The notes beneath the pieces were generated by a model, which had not been told where the DNA came from, searched no databases, and saw nothing but the letters and a program-made list of their open reading frames with translations. From Geoglobus acetivorans (GTDB lineage: Archaea; Halobacteriota; Archaeoglobi; Archaeoglobales; Archaeoglobaceae): DNA of 64,000 nt. The stretch covers positions 930,001 through 994,000 of the forward strand of contig NZ_CP087714.1 in assembly GCF_039641995.1 (NCBI RefSeq), in the 5' to 3' direction. The translations under genes were made by a program, and so were the position numbers. Shown in pieces: positions 33,976 to 43,597 of this stretch. Position 1 is the stretch's first letter. Each line of letters opens with the position of its first letter.

Positions 33976-35432
33976 CCCAGTCTGTTTTTAAGCTCAAGCT
34001 TGCTTATTTTACCTGTGCTTGTAAGGGGCATGTCCTCCACAAATACGATTTCGTCTGGAATCCACCATTTAGCTATTCTCCCCTCTTCAGCAGCCTTTTT
34101 GAGGTATTCTGTGACGGTACTTTTTTCAATTTCTTTGTAGGCTTTTATGATTGCCACTGGCCTTTCATCCCATTTTTCATCCCTTTTGCCAACAACGGCG
34201 ACGAGCTCCACACCTTCAATCTCTGAAATCACGCTTTCCAGAATGCTCGTGGGGATCCACTCTCCACCGCTTTTTATGGCATCCTTGAACCTGTCGAGTA
34301 TCTTTATGCCACCATCCGGCATCTCTATGCCTATATCTCCGGTGATGAACCACCCGTCTTCTGTGTAGCTTTCCTTTGTTTTCTGCTCGTCCTTGTAATA
34401 TCCCATCGGAAGCCAGGGCGCCCTGAAGAGGATTTCCCCCATGTCAGAGTTTTCGAATTTCCTTATCTTAAAATCTGCAAATGGTACTGGGTGAGTGATT
34501 TCCCTCAGCATATCTTCGCTTCTGGTGTAAGATGTGTAGATCGAAATTGAGGCTGCAAGCATGTCTGTAGCTCCATATATCATTGAGAACTCTATGTTTC
34601 GTTCTTTCATCTTTTCTGCAAGCTTTTTCGTAACTGCACTCCCTCCGACAAGAGCCTTGATGCCGCCAAAGTCCTGACTGCTCTCAATGAGCATGTGTAT
34701 CATCGTTGGAACGGCGTTTATCCATGTGGCCCCTTCACTCTTTATTGTCTCTACCACTGTACCCGGCTCAAATTTCCCTCCGAGAACCAGTTTCAGTCCC
34801 AGGTAAGGGGCTATGAAAACTGAACCCCATGAGACTATGTGGTACATTGGAATCTGAGGGAATATGACATCATTCCGGGTTAGCTTTGCCGGACTTTCTT
34901 GGGTTGTAAGCTGGGTGGCGATGCTCAAAGCACCATCTATGAATTTCTCGTGGCTGTATTTCACTGCCTTGGGCAGACCGGTGGTACCGCTGGTGAACAT
35001 TATAACCGCATCGTCCTGCTGTTCTGTCGTATCCTGTATTTTCTCTCCCCTTCCAACCTCGTCAATGCTTATGTGTCTGCCCTCAAATTTTTTGGTGAGC
35101 AATTCGAAGTCTCTGGAAAATATCAGGGTCTTCGCATCTGATTTTTCAAGAGTGTACAGTATCTGTTCAGGAGGAAGCCTGATGTTTACGGGATAAACAA
35201 TTCCACCTGCGATCGGAATGGCATACACGAGCTTCATGAATTCGAGAGTGTTCCAGTCCGCAACGGCAACAACCTCCCCTTTTTTCAAACCGAGTTCTCC
35301 CTTGAGCCAGCCAGCAAGTTTCAAAACATCTTCGAAAAGCTTCCTGTAGTTTGTTCTGCCCTCTGGGCCCACAACCTCGACATCCGAAAATAGTTTCGAG
35401 GCCCTCTCCAGCAGGTTGCCAAAAGTTCTCAT
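33969..35432 (-). CDS. Acyl-CoA synthetase (AMP-forming)
   Basis: The 487-residue adenylate-forming enzyme has the P-loop MFTSGTTGLPKAVKYSH, MIYGATDML, the hinge ITGDIGIEMPDGG and DRFKDAIKSGGEWI, and a C-terminal Lys in PLTSTGKISKLEL. It activates a carboxylic acid with ATP and CoA. Paired with the dehydrogenase next in the operon it would start beta-oxidation of one acid. Length is a little short of the usual 500-560. ATG 35432 is chosen because the residues further upstream are not conserved-looking. Confidence 0.92.
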   Translation of the reverse strand: MRTFGNLLERASKLFSDVEVVGPEGRTNYRKLFEDVLKLAGWLKGELGLKKGEVVAVADWNTLEFMKLVYAIPIAGGIVYPVNIRLPPEQILYTLEKSDAKTLIFSRDFELLTKKFEGRHISIDEVGRGEKIQDTTEQQDDAVIMFTSGTTGLPKAVKYSHEKFIDGALSIATQLTTQESPAKLTRNDVIFPQIPMYHIVSWGSVFIAPYLGLKLVLGGKFEPGTVVETIKSEGATWINAVPTMIHMLIESSQDFGGIKALVGGSAVTKKLAEKMKERNIEFSMIYGATDMLAASISIYTSYTRSEDMLREITHPVPFADFKIRKFENSDMGEILFRAPWLPMGYYKDEQKTKESYTEDGWFITGDIGIEMPDGGIKILDRFKDAIKSGGEWIPTSILESVISEIEGVELVAVVGKRDEKWDERPVAIIKAYKEIEKSTVTEYLKKAAEEGRIAKWWIPDEIVFVEDMPLTSTGKISKLELKNRLGW

Positions 35433-35531
35433 GGACGTAAAGGTATACTGCCAGTATTTAACATTTGTTATAATCAATAATTTACAACCTGGAGCATACC
35501 GGGGAGACTGAAAAATTCAGCAGAATGTGAA

Positions 35532-37616
35532 TCAGCTGGTATCCTCAAGTATCTTCTCAACGATTCTCCTGCCAATGAGTCTTTCAGCAATATTTCTCTT
35601 TTCATGGAGATCTTCAATGTTTTTTATTCCTGCATTGAGCAGTTTCCTTGCTCTTTTCCTTCCGACCCATTTCAGCTTTACAAGCTCGACGAGATCTTCT
35701 TTCACTCCATGCTTTACCCTTTCTTCGAGCCTTGCAGTTCTTGTGGTCATCGGGTTCTCCATGAACTCGAACATCCTTGTCAGTGCATGCAGGAGCCATT
35801 CGGCAGTCTCGACGATCCTTCTGACGTCTCCAGGAGCGATACCGTATTTTCCACAGATAATGTCTTCATCTCTCTCGTTTATCCAGTCGTAGAGCATGAG
35901 CGCAGTTTTGAATTCTTTAAGGAACCAGTCATATTCTGCAGAGTAGTAAGAGGGAAAATACGTAAGCTCCTCTCTGAAAAACCCGGCTTCGTCTTCTATC
36001 CAGTCGTCGCTTTTTCTGAGGTAGAGCAGCTCCATATCCGGTGTTCTGCATATCAGATGGAGGATTGCCATATCTGTGAGCTCGGAAAACCTTTTTCCGG
36101 CTTCTTTGAATATGAAGCCTGTTAATGGATCAATGTACAGCTTGGATACAAGCTTTCCAATCTCTGTTGCGACAAGACTTCCATCGGCATTTACGAAGTC
36201 CCATTTAACGAGCTGGAGAAGTATCCTCTTTATTTCCCACTTCATCGTGAACTCGTTCTGGTGTGCGAAGAACGTTGAGGAAAAGAAATTCTCGATTTCA
36301 TCCTCGCTGTTTGCAATCTCTTCGGCTATAATGCTGAGAGTGTGAAACCTCAGATGGTTTTCACTTCCGAGCTTGGAGATTACCTTTTCAGGTTCTCCCA
36401 TCACGAATCTCTTAATCAACTCAAGAGCCTCATTTTTCGTTTTTGATATTATCAGAGCCTCACCATGGCTGTCAAGCCCTGGTCTTCCGGCTCTTCCAGC
36501 CATCTGCTTGTATTCGCTAACATTGATAAACACGTTTCCGATTCCCGATTCGTATCTTCTTATTCCCTTGATTATGACCCTCCTTGCAGGTAGGTTCACT
36601 CCAGCAGCCAGTGTTGGCGTTGCGGTTACGACCTTTATTTTGCCTTTTTTGAAACCCTCTTCAACGATCTCTCTCTGATATCCGAGCAGACCTGCATGAT
36701 GAAAAGCGGTCCCGAATCTAACGCATCTGGCAAGTTTGTTGCTCATCTCTCCATCATTTTCAAGCAGAATATCCTCGGAGAGTTCAGGATTTTCGTCTGA
36801 ATATTCCCTGACAACAGGGATGAGTTTTTCCGCGAGACTTTCCGTGTATCTCCTCGTGGATTCGAATATGAGAACCTGACCGCCGTCTGAAAGGGTTTCC
36901 TTAACAAGGCTTTCAAGGCTTTTTCCGGCTTTTATCTCTGTAACTCTACCGTCGTTTATCCTCAGAACTTTTCCGGGATAAAATACTCCCTCGTAAAGAG
37001 GAACGGGCCGCCATTCGCTGGTCAGAAGTTCTGCACCAAGCCACTCTGCAATCTCATCCGCGTTGGGAATTGTTGCAGAAAGCGCGATAATTCTTGCAGA
37101 GGGGTTAATTTTTCTCAGCTTCGCGACCAGAATTTCTATAACTGCTCCCCTTCTGGCGGAATCTATGAGGTGTGCCTCGTCAATTACCAGCATGCTTATG
37201 TTTCTTATCCATCCTGCCTGGTTTCTGATGAGGGAATCCGCCTTTTCGCTCGTCGTTACAATTATGTCTGCCTCACCCAGCCAGTCGTCTTTGCTCTCGT
37301 AGTCTCCCGTGGAAACTGCAACTCTCAGTCCAATTTCCTCCCATTTTTTAAATTCCTTGAATTTCTCACTCGCGAGGGCTTTCAGCGGGACGGTGTAGAG
37401 ACATTTTCCTCCTTTAATGGTCTCGTGAACCATTGCAAGCTCGGCAATCAGGGTTTTGCCGCTTGCAGTTGGTATGGCTATGACAAAGTTCCTGTCTGAG
37501 AAAATGCCCTTCTCGACGGCCTCCTTCTGTGGAGGGTACAGTTCGTTTATTCCCCTTTTCCTCAACACATCGACTCCGAACTTCGAGATGAATGGTTCAA
37601 GCTCTCCGACGTCCAT
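35532..37616 (-). CDS. hel308: Hel308-type Ski2 DNA helicase
   Basis: The 694-residue superfamily 2 helicase has Q-motif YPPQKEAV, Walker A PTASGKT (49-55), DEAH box D146-H149 in LVIDEAHLID, SATIPNADE, the domain-2 motifs TLAAGVNLPARRVI and QMAGRAGRPG, and a C-terminal winged-helix, ratchet and helix-hairpin-helix module (ARKLLNAGIKNIEDL). Hel308 unwinds lagging strands at stalled replication forks in archaea. Length is typical. It faces its own promoter on the minus strand and shares a short divergent gap with the thioredoxin-like gene. Confidence 0.95.
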   Translation of the reverse strand: MDVGELEPFISKFGVDVLRKRGINELYPPQKEAVEKGIFSDRNFVIAIPTASGKTLIAELAMVHETIKGGKCLYTVPLKALASEKFKEFKKWEEIGLRVAVSTGDYESKDDWLGEADIIVTTSEKADSLIRNQAGWIRNISMLVIDEAHLIDSARRGAVIEILVAKLRKINPSARIIALSATIPNADEIAEWLGAELLTSEWRPVPLYEGVFYPGKVLRINDGRVTEIKAGKSLESLVKETLSDGGQVLIFESTRRYTESLAEKLIPVVREYSDENPELSEDILLENDGEMSNKLARCVRFGTAFHHAGLLGYQREIVEEGFKKGKIKVVTATPTLAAGVNLPARRVIIKGIRRYESGIGNVFINVSEYKQMAGRAGRPGLDSHGEALIISKTKNEALELIKRFVMGEPEKVISKLGSENHLRFHTLSIIAEEIANSEDEIENFFSSTFFAHQNEFTMKWEIKRILLQLVKWDFVNADGSLVATEIGKLVSKLYIDPLTGFIFKEAGKRFSELTDMAILHLICRTPDMELLYLRKSDDWIEDEAGFFREELTYFPSYYSAEYDWFLKEFKTALMLYDWINERDEDIICGKYGIAPGDVRRIVETAEWLLHALTRMFEFMENPMTTRTARLEERVKHGVKEDLVELVKLKWVGRKRARKLLNAGIKNIEDLHEKRNIAERLIGRRIVEKILEDTS

Positions 37617-37690
37617 TTTCCAGCTGTTCGTTTTTTCATTTTATAGCAGTTTCGCAAAACTTTTTTAAAAATGTTAGATTAGGACTGGAC

Positions 37691-38119
37691 ATGAACAAAA
37701 CCCTCTTATCCTCTGCCCTCATAGTTGCCGGTCTGGCTCTCATAGCGTACGGAATTCTGCCGAATTCAGGTTCATTTGATGAAAGTGAATGGTACAGTCT
37801 TGGAAAAGCTCTGGAACTTGCTAAAAAAGAGAACAAAATGGTGTTTGTTTTTGTAAGCTCCGATACCTGCGTTTACTGCGAAAAAATGAAAGTTGAGGTT
37901 TTCAGCGATAAGCAGTTGATGGATAAACTCAAATCCAAATACATTCCCGCACTTGTTAATGCTGAAAAGGACGTTGAGGATGTAAGGCGTATTGCAAAGC
38001 TTTTTGGAGGGGATTTCGGCTATCCAGCGTTTGTTATCTTCTCTCCTGATGGTGTTCCTGTCAATGGCTGGTCAGGATTTGTAACCAAAGAGGAGCTTGA
38101 GAAAATTCTTGACATCTGA
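37691..38119 (+). CDS. Membrane-anchored thioredoxin-fold protein
   Basis: The 142-residue protein has one N-terminal hydrophobic anchor (residues 4-22) followed by a thioredoxin-like domain with the active-site pair C60-x-x-C63 in SSDTCVYCEKMK and the cis-Pro strand YPAFVIF. It resembles thioredoxin_7/DsbD-gamma type domains. It likely reduces or oxidises thiols on the outer side of the membrane. It stands alone, with TTTTTAAAAATG just before the start. No dsbD-like gene is adjacent. Confidence 0.82.
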   Translation: MNKTLLSSALIVAGLALIAYGILPNSGSFDESEWYSLGKALELAKKENKMVFVFVSSDTCVYCEKMKVEVFSDKQLMDKLKSKYIPALVNAEKDVEDVRRIAKLFGGDFGYPAFVIFSPDGVPVNGWSGFVTKEELEKILDI

Positions 38120-38173
38120 AAAATTTTTATTTCATCGTTGCCTGATTTTATCTGGCATTTCCGGTGACTCCTC

Positions 38174-39229
38174 ATGAGGCTGACAAAAATTGCTGAAATA
38201 CCGAGTTTTGTGGAAATCAGTGAAAGTGCGAGAAAAAAAGTCGCTCAGGTAATGGAGCTCTCAGGACTGTCGAACACTGTATTGCTTAGCGGTAGGAAAA
38301 GCTACGAACTTGCAGGAAAGAAGATTCGGGAAAAAATAAGGGGCAGCGTGCTGGATGTGTTCTTTGTCGAGACTGCGAGTATGGAGGAGGTCAGAAAGCT
38401 TGAATTCAGCATGGCTTACAGCGACATCGACTCGGTTATGGGCATAGGTGGGGGCAAGGTTCTCGACGTTGGAAAGGTTCTTGCATCCGAATTAAATGTA
38501 CCCTTCATAAGCATTCCAACCGTTGCGAGCCACGATGGTGTGGCTTCACCAGTTGCAAGTTTCAAGGAAAAGAACCGGCCTGCATCGTTATCTGTAAATC
38601 CCCCGGCAATAATACTTGCGGATCTTACAATTCTTAGGAAAAGTCCTGTGAGGTATCTGAGGGCAGGCTTTGGAGACCTCATATCCAACATAACTGCTGT
38701 CAGAGACTGGGAATTGTCGAGGGATAAAACAGGAGAGGCATACAGCGAGGTTGCCGCATCGATGGCTGTTATGCCTGCAAATCTGATGATAAAGTCTGCC
38801 AGTCTTGACATCCAGAATCTGAAAACCCTCGAGATGCTTGTCAGGGGGCTTGTTCTGAGCGGTGTGTCGATAAGCATTGCGGGGTCAAGCAGACCAGCAA
38901 GCGGGGCGGAACATAAATTCAGTCATGCCCTCGACTACCTCGGATACGGGCAGGGACTGCATGGAGAACAGGTTGGTATTGGGGCAATAATCATGGAGTA
39001 TCTGCATCAGAAATACTATGGCACGGGAGACTGGGAGGCTGTAAAAGATGCCCTTGAAAGCGTTCAGGCACCAACAACCGCAAGGGAAATTGGGGTGACG
39101 AAGGAACAGGTGGTTGAGGCGCTGTTATTTGCAAGACAGATCCGTAAGAAGAGGTATACGATTCTGGAAGATATCAACGCTGGAAGGGATGAGCTGGAGC
39201 TTGCCGTTGAAAAGACGGGGGTTGCTTAG
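38174..39229 (+). CDS. egsA: sn-Glycerol-1-phosphate dehydrogenase
   Basis: The 351-residue enzyme is the archaeal-lipid G1P dehydrogenase: GIGGGKVLDVGKV binds NAD(P), IPTVASHDGVASPVAS, the metal ligands in AGFGDLISNITAV, GAEHKFSHALD and GLHGEQVG are all present. It reduces dihydroxyacetone phosphate to sn-glycerol-1-phosphate, the backbone of archaeal ether lipids, which is strong evidence that the organism is an archaeon. Its 3' end overlaps the convergent Cys-rich gene by 56 bases, an unusually long convergent overlap. Confidence 0.96.
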   Translation: MRLTKIAEIPSFVEISESARKKVAQVMELSGLSNTVLLSGRKSYELAGKKIREKIRGSVLDVFFVETASMEEVRKLEFSMAYSDIDSVMGIGGGKVLDVGKVLASELNVPFISIPTVASHDGVASPVASFKEKNRPASLSVNPPAIILADLTILRKSPVRYLRAGFGDLISNITAVRDWELSRDKTGEAYSEVAASMAVMPANLMIKSASLDIQNLKTLEMLVRGLVLSGVSISIAGSSRPASGAEHKFSHALDYLGYGQGLHGEQVGIGAIIMEYLHQKYYGTGDWEAVKDALESVQAPTTAREIGVTKEQVVEALLFARQIRKKRYTILEDINAGRDELELAVEKTGVA

Positions 39230-39701
39230 GGATTAGAATCCCTTCATACTGGCTGAGCTCTTCGAGTTTTCCTTTTTCTATCCTCTCTATTTCGAATCCT
39301 CTTAGCTTTATCAAATACCACTCTTCTGAATTTTCGTCGTAGAGTGTTAAAGCCTTTCCGGACTTTTTCCACCTCACTTCTTTGAAAAGGAGGTTTTGGA
39401 GTATTTCGTTGAAGAAAAACCAGTCCTCCTCAGCAAGAATCTGGAATGGATATGATGAAAACTCGAGCTTTATTTCATCAGCAATCTCTTTTTTATGGAT
39501 ATAGTGGCAGTCGACACAGCTCCACACCTTATCGTCCTTGAACTTCCCTCCAGTCTCGTATATCAGGCAGGGGTAGAACGGGCAGAAGCAGAAAGAGCAA
39601 TCCTGTCCATCAAAGTGGCACGGGTAGTACTCGCATTCTTCTTTTTCAACACCGGACAGGGTCTGGAAAAGCTCCTTAAGCGTCCTCTCCCTGAGGTTCA
39701 T
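39174..39701 (-). CDS. Cysteine-rich small domain protein
   Basis: The 175-residue protein has an N-terminal Cys cluster (CEYYPCHFDGQDCSFCFCPFYPC, then CVDCHYIH), characteristic of the cysteine-rich small domain (PF04071) found near or fused to cobalamin-biosynthesis proteins in archaea. The remaining 110 residues form a mixed alpha/beta part of unknown role. It is translated from the message of the DUF89 phosphatase, whose stop overlaps its start by four bases. The last 18 codons run opposite to the egsA coding sequence and may be a readthrough tail. Confidence 0.75.
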   Translation of the reverse strand: MNLRERTLKELFQTLSGVEKEECEYYPCHFDGQDCSFCFCPFYPCLIYETGGKFKDDKVWSCVDCHYIHKKEIADEIKLEFSSYPFQILAEEDWFFFNEILQNLLFKEVRWKKSGKALTLYDENSEEWYLIKLRGFEIERIEKGKLEELSQYEGILIPKQPPSFQRQAPAHPFQR

Positions 39702-40558
39702 CTCAGCATCGCCACCATGTCTCCGACCTTCACTCCGACATCTCCTGCAACCGGTTCACACTTTGCCTTGAGCAGAAACGCCACATTGCTGTAATCGCCT
39801 TCTGAAAGACATTCGTAGTTCGCCATACCCTTGGAAATTATTAGGTCTGCATTTTCGAGCCTTTCTTTCGTGTCTTCAGGCAGCTCTTCTTCGATTATGC
39901 CTATCGCGCCCTTTCCGTTTGTCAGTATTTCATCAGCCACCTCGCTGATTCCGGCAATCCTTGCATCCTCCATTGTGGCGTCGCTCAAAACCGGTTTTCC
40001 TCTTACAACAAAGCTGACAAAACCTCCGAGTCTCTTAATCTCCTCAACAAGCAACCTGTCGAGGATGATCTCTCCAGCATTGTCTGCAAGGTAAACGACA
40101 TTTCCTTTTGCCAGGTGCCGGATTTCATCCGTGTCGTCGATGGCAAGCCCCCGTTTAAACTCTCTTTCAAAGTACAGTTCGAATTCGCCGTCGTTGACCT
40201 CATGTCCGAGAACCCCGTAATCGAAGCTGTTTCCTATTATGCTCGCTATGACTGCGTTCCTGAACCTGTCTCCATTTTCAATGTATTTTCTTGCTACTGG
40301 CAGTGCGTTCATTGCCTGTTCATTTGCTATCTTTTTCACGTCAGCATACGGGTCATGGGTACCAAGCATTCTGTAAACTTCCCTGTGTACTCTTGTTGCA
40401 GATACAGCATTTACGCCCTTTTTTCTGTACTCCTCAAGAACGATTTCCATCGCTCTTTCCATTATCCTGCCGATCAGGTCTTCATCATCTGTTATGTAGC
40501 GACATTCCTGATAGACTCTATTGAGCAGACAGCTCGGACACCTTGCGTGTATTCTCAT
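39698..40558 (-). CDS. DUF89 (ARMT1-type) metal-dependent phosphatase
   Basis: The 286-residue protein matches the DUF89 family represented by A. fulgidus AF1104: N-terminal Cys pair CPSCLLNRVYQE, SFDYGVLGH, the metal site LADNAGEIILDRLLVEE (Asp-Asn), the KPVLSDAT loop and the ISKGMANYECLSEG segment. Family members act as damage-control phosphatases on phosphometabolites. Location between gyrB and the Cys-rich protein on one strand suggests one transcript, but no shared pathway is clear. The gyrB stop is two bases upstream of its start. Confidence 0.9.
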   Translation of the reverse strand: MRIHARCPSCLLNRVYQECRYITDDEDLIGRIMERAMEIVLEEYRKKGVNAVSATRVHREVYRMLGTHDPYADVKKIANEQAMNALPVARKYIENGDRFRNAVIASIIGNSFDYGVLGHEVNDGEFELYFEREFKRGLAIDDTDEIRHLAKGNVVYLADNAGEIILDRLLVEEIKRLGGFVSFVVRGKPVLSDATMEDARIAGISEVADEILTNGKGAIGIIEEELPEDTKERLENADLIISKGMANYECLSEGDYSNVAFLLKAKCEPVAGDVGVKVGDMVAMLR

Positions 40559-40560
40559 GG

Positions 40561-42423
40561 TTACACATCCAGGTTTCTCACTTCCTTTGAATGCTCCATG
40601 ATAAACCTTCTTCTGTCCTCGACGTCCTCTCCCATCAGGACTGTGATGAGCTCCTCAGCCATTGCAGCATCCTCAAGCGCAACCTTCACCAGCACTCTGT
40701 TCTGCGGGTTCATTGTTGTTTCCCACAGCTGTTCTGGATTCATCTCTCCAAGACCCTTGTATCTCTGCACATCTGCGTTGCCTATTCTCTTCATCAGATC
40801 CTCAAGCTCGGCATCGGAATACACGTAGTACGTCTTCTTGCCTTTCTTGACCCTGTAAAGCGGGGGCTGGGCAATATAGAGGTGCCCGTACTCAATCAGG
40901 GGTCGCATGTAACGGTAAAAGAACGTGAGAAGCAGGGTTCTTATGTGGGCGCCGTCGACATCTGCATCCGTCATGATAATGACCTTGCCGTATCTTATCC
41001 TGTTTATGTCAAATTCATTTCCCATTCCTGCCCCTATAGCCGAAATTATTGCTTTTACTTCCTGATTTTTGAGGACCTTCACCATTCCTGCTTTTTCCAC
41101 ATTTATGATTTTACCTCTTATTGGGAGTATGGCCTGAAATCTCCTGTCTCTCGCCTGCTTTGCAGAACCTCCAGCGGACTCCCCCTCAACTATGAAGAGT
41201 TCTCTTTCCTCCGGATTTCTCGATGAGCAGTCTGCGAGTTTTCCCGGCAGGGTTGCCACGTCGCTTTTCCTTTTAACAAGCTCTCTTGCCCTTTTCGCAG
41301 CCTCCCTCGCTCTCCTTGTTGTCTGACACTTTTCAATTATTTTGTTTGCATCGTCCGGATGTTCTTCCAGCCACTCGAGCACCCTTCTGTAAACAATACT
41401 TTCAACAATGCTCTTGACTTCGCTGTTGCTGAGTTTTGTCTTGGTCTGACCTTCAAACTGTGGTTCAGGGAGCTTAACGGAGATTATTGTTGTAAGACCT
41501 TCTCTTATATCCAGCCCGGAAAGGGGAGTGTATTTTTTCAATTTCTTTTTGCCGTACTCGTTCAAAGCTCTGGTAAGTCCTGCTCGGAATCCGATAACGT
41601 GTGTTCCGCCCTCGTCGTTGTGGATGTTGTTGGCATAGGCGAGAACAACCTCATGGTCGGTATCTGTAAACTGGATTGCAATTTCAACATCGGTACTGTT
41701 GGAACCTTCCTGAATGTAAATCGGCTCATGAAGTTTTGGTTTTGTCTTGTTCAGGACTTTGATGTAATCGAGTATTCCATTTTCCGAATAGAATACCTCT
41801 CTTTTGTTCTTTCTCTCATCTATAAATTCTATCCTGACACCCTTTGTCAGAAAAGCAAGCTCTCTGAGTCTGTGGGCTACAATATCATATCTGAATTCTG
41901 TCGTTTCAAAAATCTCCTCATCCGGTTTAAATCTTACAAGAGTCCCGGTTTCGTCTGTCTCTCCGAGAATCTTAAGTTCCGTTACCGGTCTCCCTCTCTC
42001 GTAACGCTGAAAGTAAATCTTCCCGTTTCTCCTCACGTAAACCTCAAGCCATTCTGAAAGAGCATTGACGACGGATATGCCAACTCCGTGCAGTCCTCCA
42101 GATACCTTGTAAGCCTTCTTGCTGAATTTTCCTCCAGCATGCAGCTTGGTAAGCACGATTTCCAGAGCCGACTTTCCGAGAGGGTGCATTTCCGTCGGAA
42201 TTCCTCTACCATTATCTTCAACACTTGCACTCCCGTCCTCGTGCAGAATGACTTTTATGCGGTTGCAGTGACCTGCAAGCGCTTCATCTATCGAGTTATC
42301 CACCACTTCCCACAGCAGGTGGTGGAGCCCTCTAATCCCAATGCCTCCTATATACATTCCAGGTCTTTTTCTAACGGCCTCGAGGTCGCTTAGAACCTCT
42401 ATGTGCTCGGCAGAATACTCCAT
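40561..42423 (-). CDS. gyrB: DNA gyrase subunit B
   Basis: The 620-residue protein has the GHKL ATPase domain (VDNSIDEALAGHC, EDNGRGIP, GGLHGVGISVVNAL), the transducer domain, and a C-terminal TOPRIM domain (FIVEGESAGGSAKQARDR, MTDADVDGAHI). It lacks the 170-residue insert of E. coli GyrB, as usual for archaeal and many bacterial forms. Gyrase introduces negative supercoils and occurs in Euryarchaeota such as Archaeoglobales, acquired from bacteria. gyrA is not adjacent in the window. Confidence 0.96.
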   Translation of the reverse strand: MEYSAEHIEVLSDLEAVRKRPGMYIGGIGIRGLHHLLWEVVDNSIDEALAGHCNRIKVILHEDGSASVEDNGRGIPTEMHPLGKSALEIVLTKLHAGGKFSKKAYKVSGGLHGVGISVVNALSEWLEVYVRRNGKIYFQRYERGRPVTELKILGETDETGTLVRFKPDEEIFETTEFRYDIVAHRLRELAFLTKGVRIEFIDERKNKREVFYSENGILDYIKVLNKTKPKLHEPIYIQEGSNSTDVEIAIQFTDTDHEVVLAYANNIHNDEGGTHVIGFRAGLTRALNEYGKKKLKKYTPLSGLDIREGLTTIISVKLPEPQFEGQTKTKLSNSEVKSIVESIVYRRVLEWLEEHPDDANKIIEKCQTTRRAREAAKRARELVKRKSDVATLPGKLADCSSRNPEERELFIVEGESAGGSAKQARDRRFQAILPIRGKIINVEKAGMVKVLKNQEVKAIISAIGAGMGNEFDINRIRYGKVIIMTDADVDGAHIRTLLLTFFYRYMRPLIEYGHLYIAQPPLYRVKKGKKTYYVYSDAELEDLMKRIGNADVQRYKGLGEMNPEQLWETTMNPQNRVLVKVALEDAAMAEELITVLMGEDVEDRRRFIMEHSKEVRNLDV

Positions 42424-42565
42424 ATGTTCACCTCGTGAATGAGAATTATCACTGAGAAAACTGAATGGGAGTGTTTAAAAATTTATTTTGTTCAAATCTC
42501 AACCTCAGTTCTCAATGCTATGACCTTGATTTGTCTGCGGTTTCCTTATAATGGCTGGCTGCTCA

Positions 42566-43228
42566 CTACATGTTGGAAATAAAAAGTACAAGATTCTGGA
42601 TGAGCTTCCTGTTGTCCGAGATGTCAATATGCTGGTCAGTGAATGCAGCATCATCTCCTGCGACTATGATGAATCCCTTTCCGTATTTTGCGAACCCTAC
42701 GATTCCCATCTCCTTTTCTGACGAGAAGCTCATGGTCTCTTTTTTCTCACCTATGATCGGGTTGCTGACTCTGAAGCACCCGTACATGGTGATTTCTTCT
42801 ATTCCGGACGTGAGAGGGTGCTCGACAAGCGGGATGCCCGTAACAATCTCTCTCTTTATCGGCTCTTTCTCGACCTCAAATCCAAACTCTTTCAGTAAAC
42901 TTTCCAGATTGGATGGTGGTATGTGTATGGCGATGAAAAGGATGCCACCGTTTTTGACAAATTCAGCGATTTCCTGTTCGTCCACTTTGTGTGCCGGACC
43001 CATGAGAATGTATGCAGAGGCACCGTTGAGGTCCTCGACACCCCCATCGACGACCCTGAAGCCACTTTCTTGGAATATCTTCTTTAGTTCTGAGTACTGG
43101 CTGAAGATGGGTCTGTGAGCAACATCGAAAATAACCACTTTATCCCTTGACCCGTAATCTGCACAGCCGGTGAGAACGAGCGATGAAGTAACCAGAATGA
43201 TGATCGCAACAGCTCTGATGTGGTTCAT
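42566..43228 (-). CDS. DUF4350-like lipoprotein
   Basis: The 220-residue protein has a signal peptide ending in a lipobox (LVLTGC, residues about 17-22), so Cys22 would carry a lipid on the outer face. The mature part has a Rossmann-like GATase-type fold (VVIFDVAHRPIFS, ASAYILMGPAHKV, NGGILFIAIHIPP) resembling DUF4350 domains. A role is not known. The gene sits alone, upstream of gyrB in the same direction, separated by 142 bases. Confidence 0.72.
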   Translation of the reverse strand: MNHIRAVAIIILVTSSLVLTGCADYGSRDKVVIFDVAHRPIFSQYSELKKIFQESGFRVVDGGVEDLNGASAYILMGPAHKVDEQEIAEFVKNGGILFIAIHIPPSNLESLLKEFGFEVEKEPIKREIVTGIPLVEHPLTSGIEEITMYGCFRVSNPIIGEKKETMSFSSEKEMGIVGFAKYGKGFIIVAGDDAAFTDQHIDISDNRKLIQNLVLFISNM

Positions 43229-43405
43229 GGGTGGTTTTTTTGGTTTGTGAAATAAAGATTTTTTTAGCTCTCGACCTTTCCAGTATCCTGTTATGTGTTA
43301 TGCTCTCTGTGGGTTTTTATGGAAATGTGCTCCTGCTGGATGGTGCCACACGAAATCCGACATCGAAATTGGAAACTGATATATTTGATAATTGAAATAC
43401 ATTCA

Positions 43406-43588
43406 GTGGTGGTATTCAGATACGTCGAGGATGGAAGGGAAATAAAGCTGGATGGTGCAGATGCTGTTGAATATGCAAGAAAACTTTATGAAAAAGGAAT
43501 GGTCTTGCTTTATGATAACTCTGCAGTGAAGCCTGATGAGGTTGAAGATAAGGATGTCGTGGAAGTTATGGGTTTTGTATGTGACTGA
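43406..43588 (+). CDS. Small acidic protein, unknown
   Basis: A 60-residue frame from GTG 43406 or 43409 reads VVFRYVEDGREIKLDGADAVEYA onward and ends VVEVMGFVCD. Alternating charged and hydrophobic residues suggest a small beta-alpha-beta domain. It ends nine bases before the proC start, with its stop inside the proC ribosome binding region (GAGGTGA), so it is probably cotranscribed. The longer frame back to 43295 has a Cys/Trp-rich lead that looks non-coding. Family unknown. Confidence 0.5.
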   Translation: MVVFRYVEDGREIKLDGADAVEYARKLYEKGMVLLYDNSAVKPDEVEDKDVVEVMGFVCD

Positions 43589-43597
43589 GGTGAAAAA

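Noticed and set aside
41359-42057. 232-codon plus-strand frame inside gyrB
   Set aside because: Shadow of gyrB; no start context or family match.
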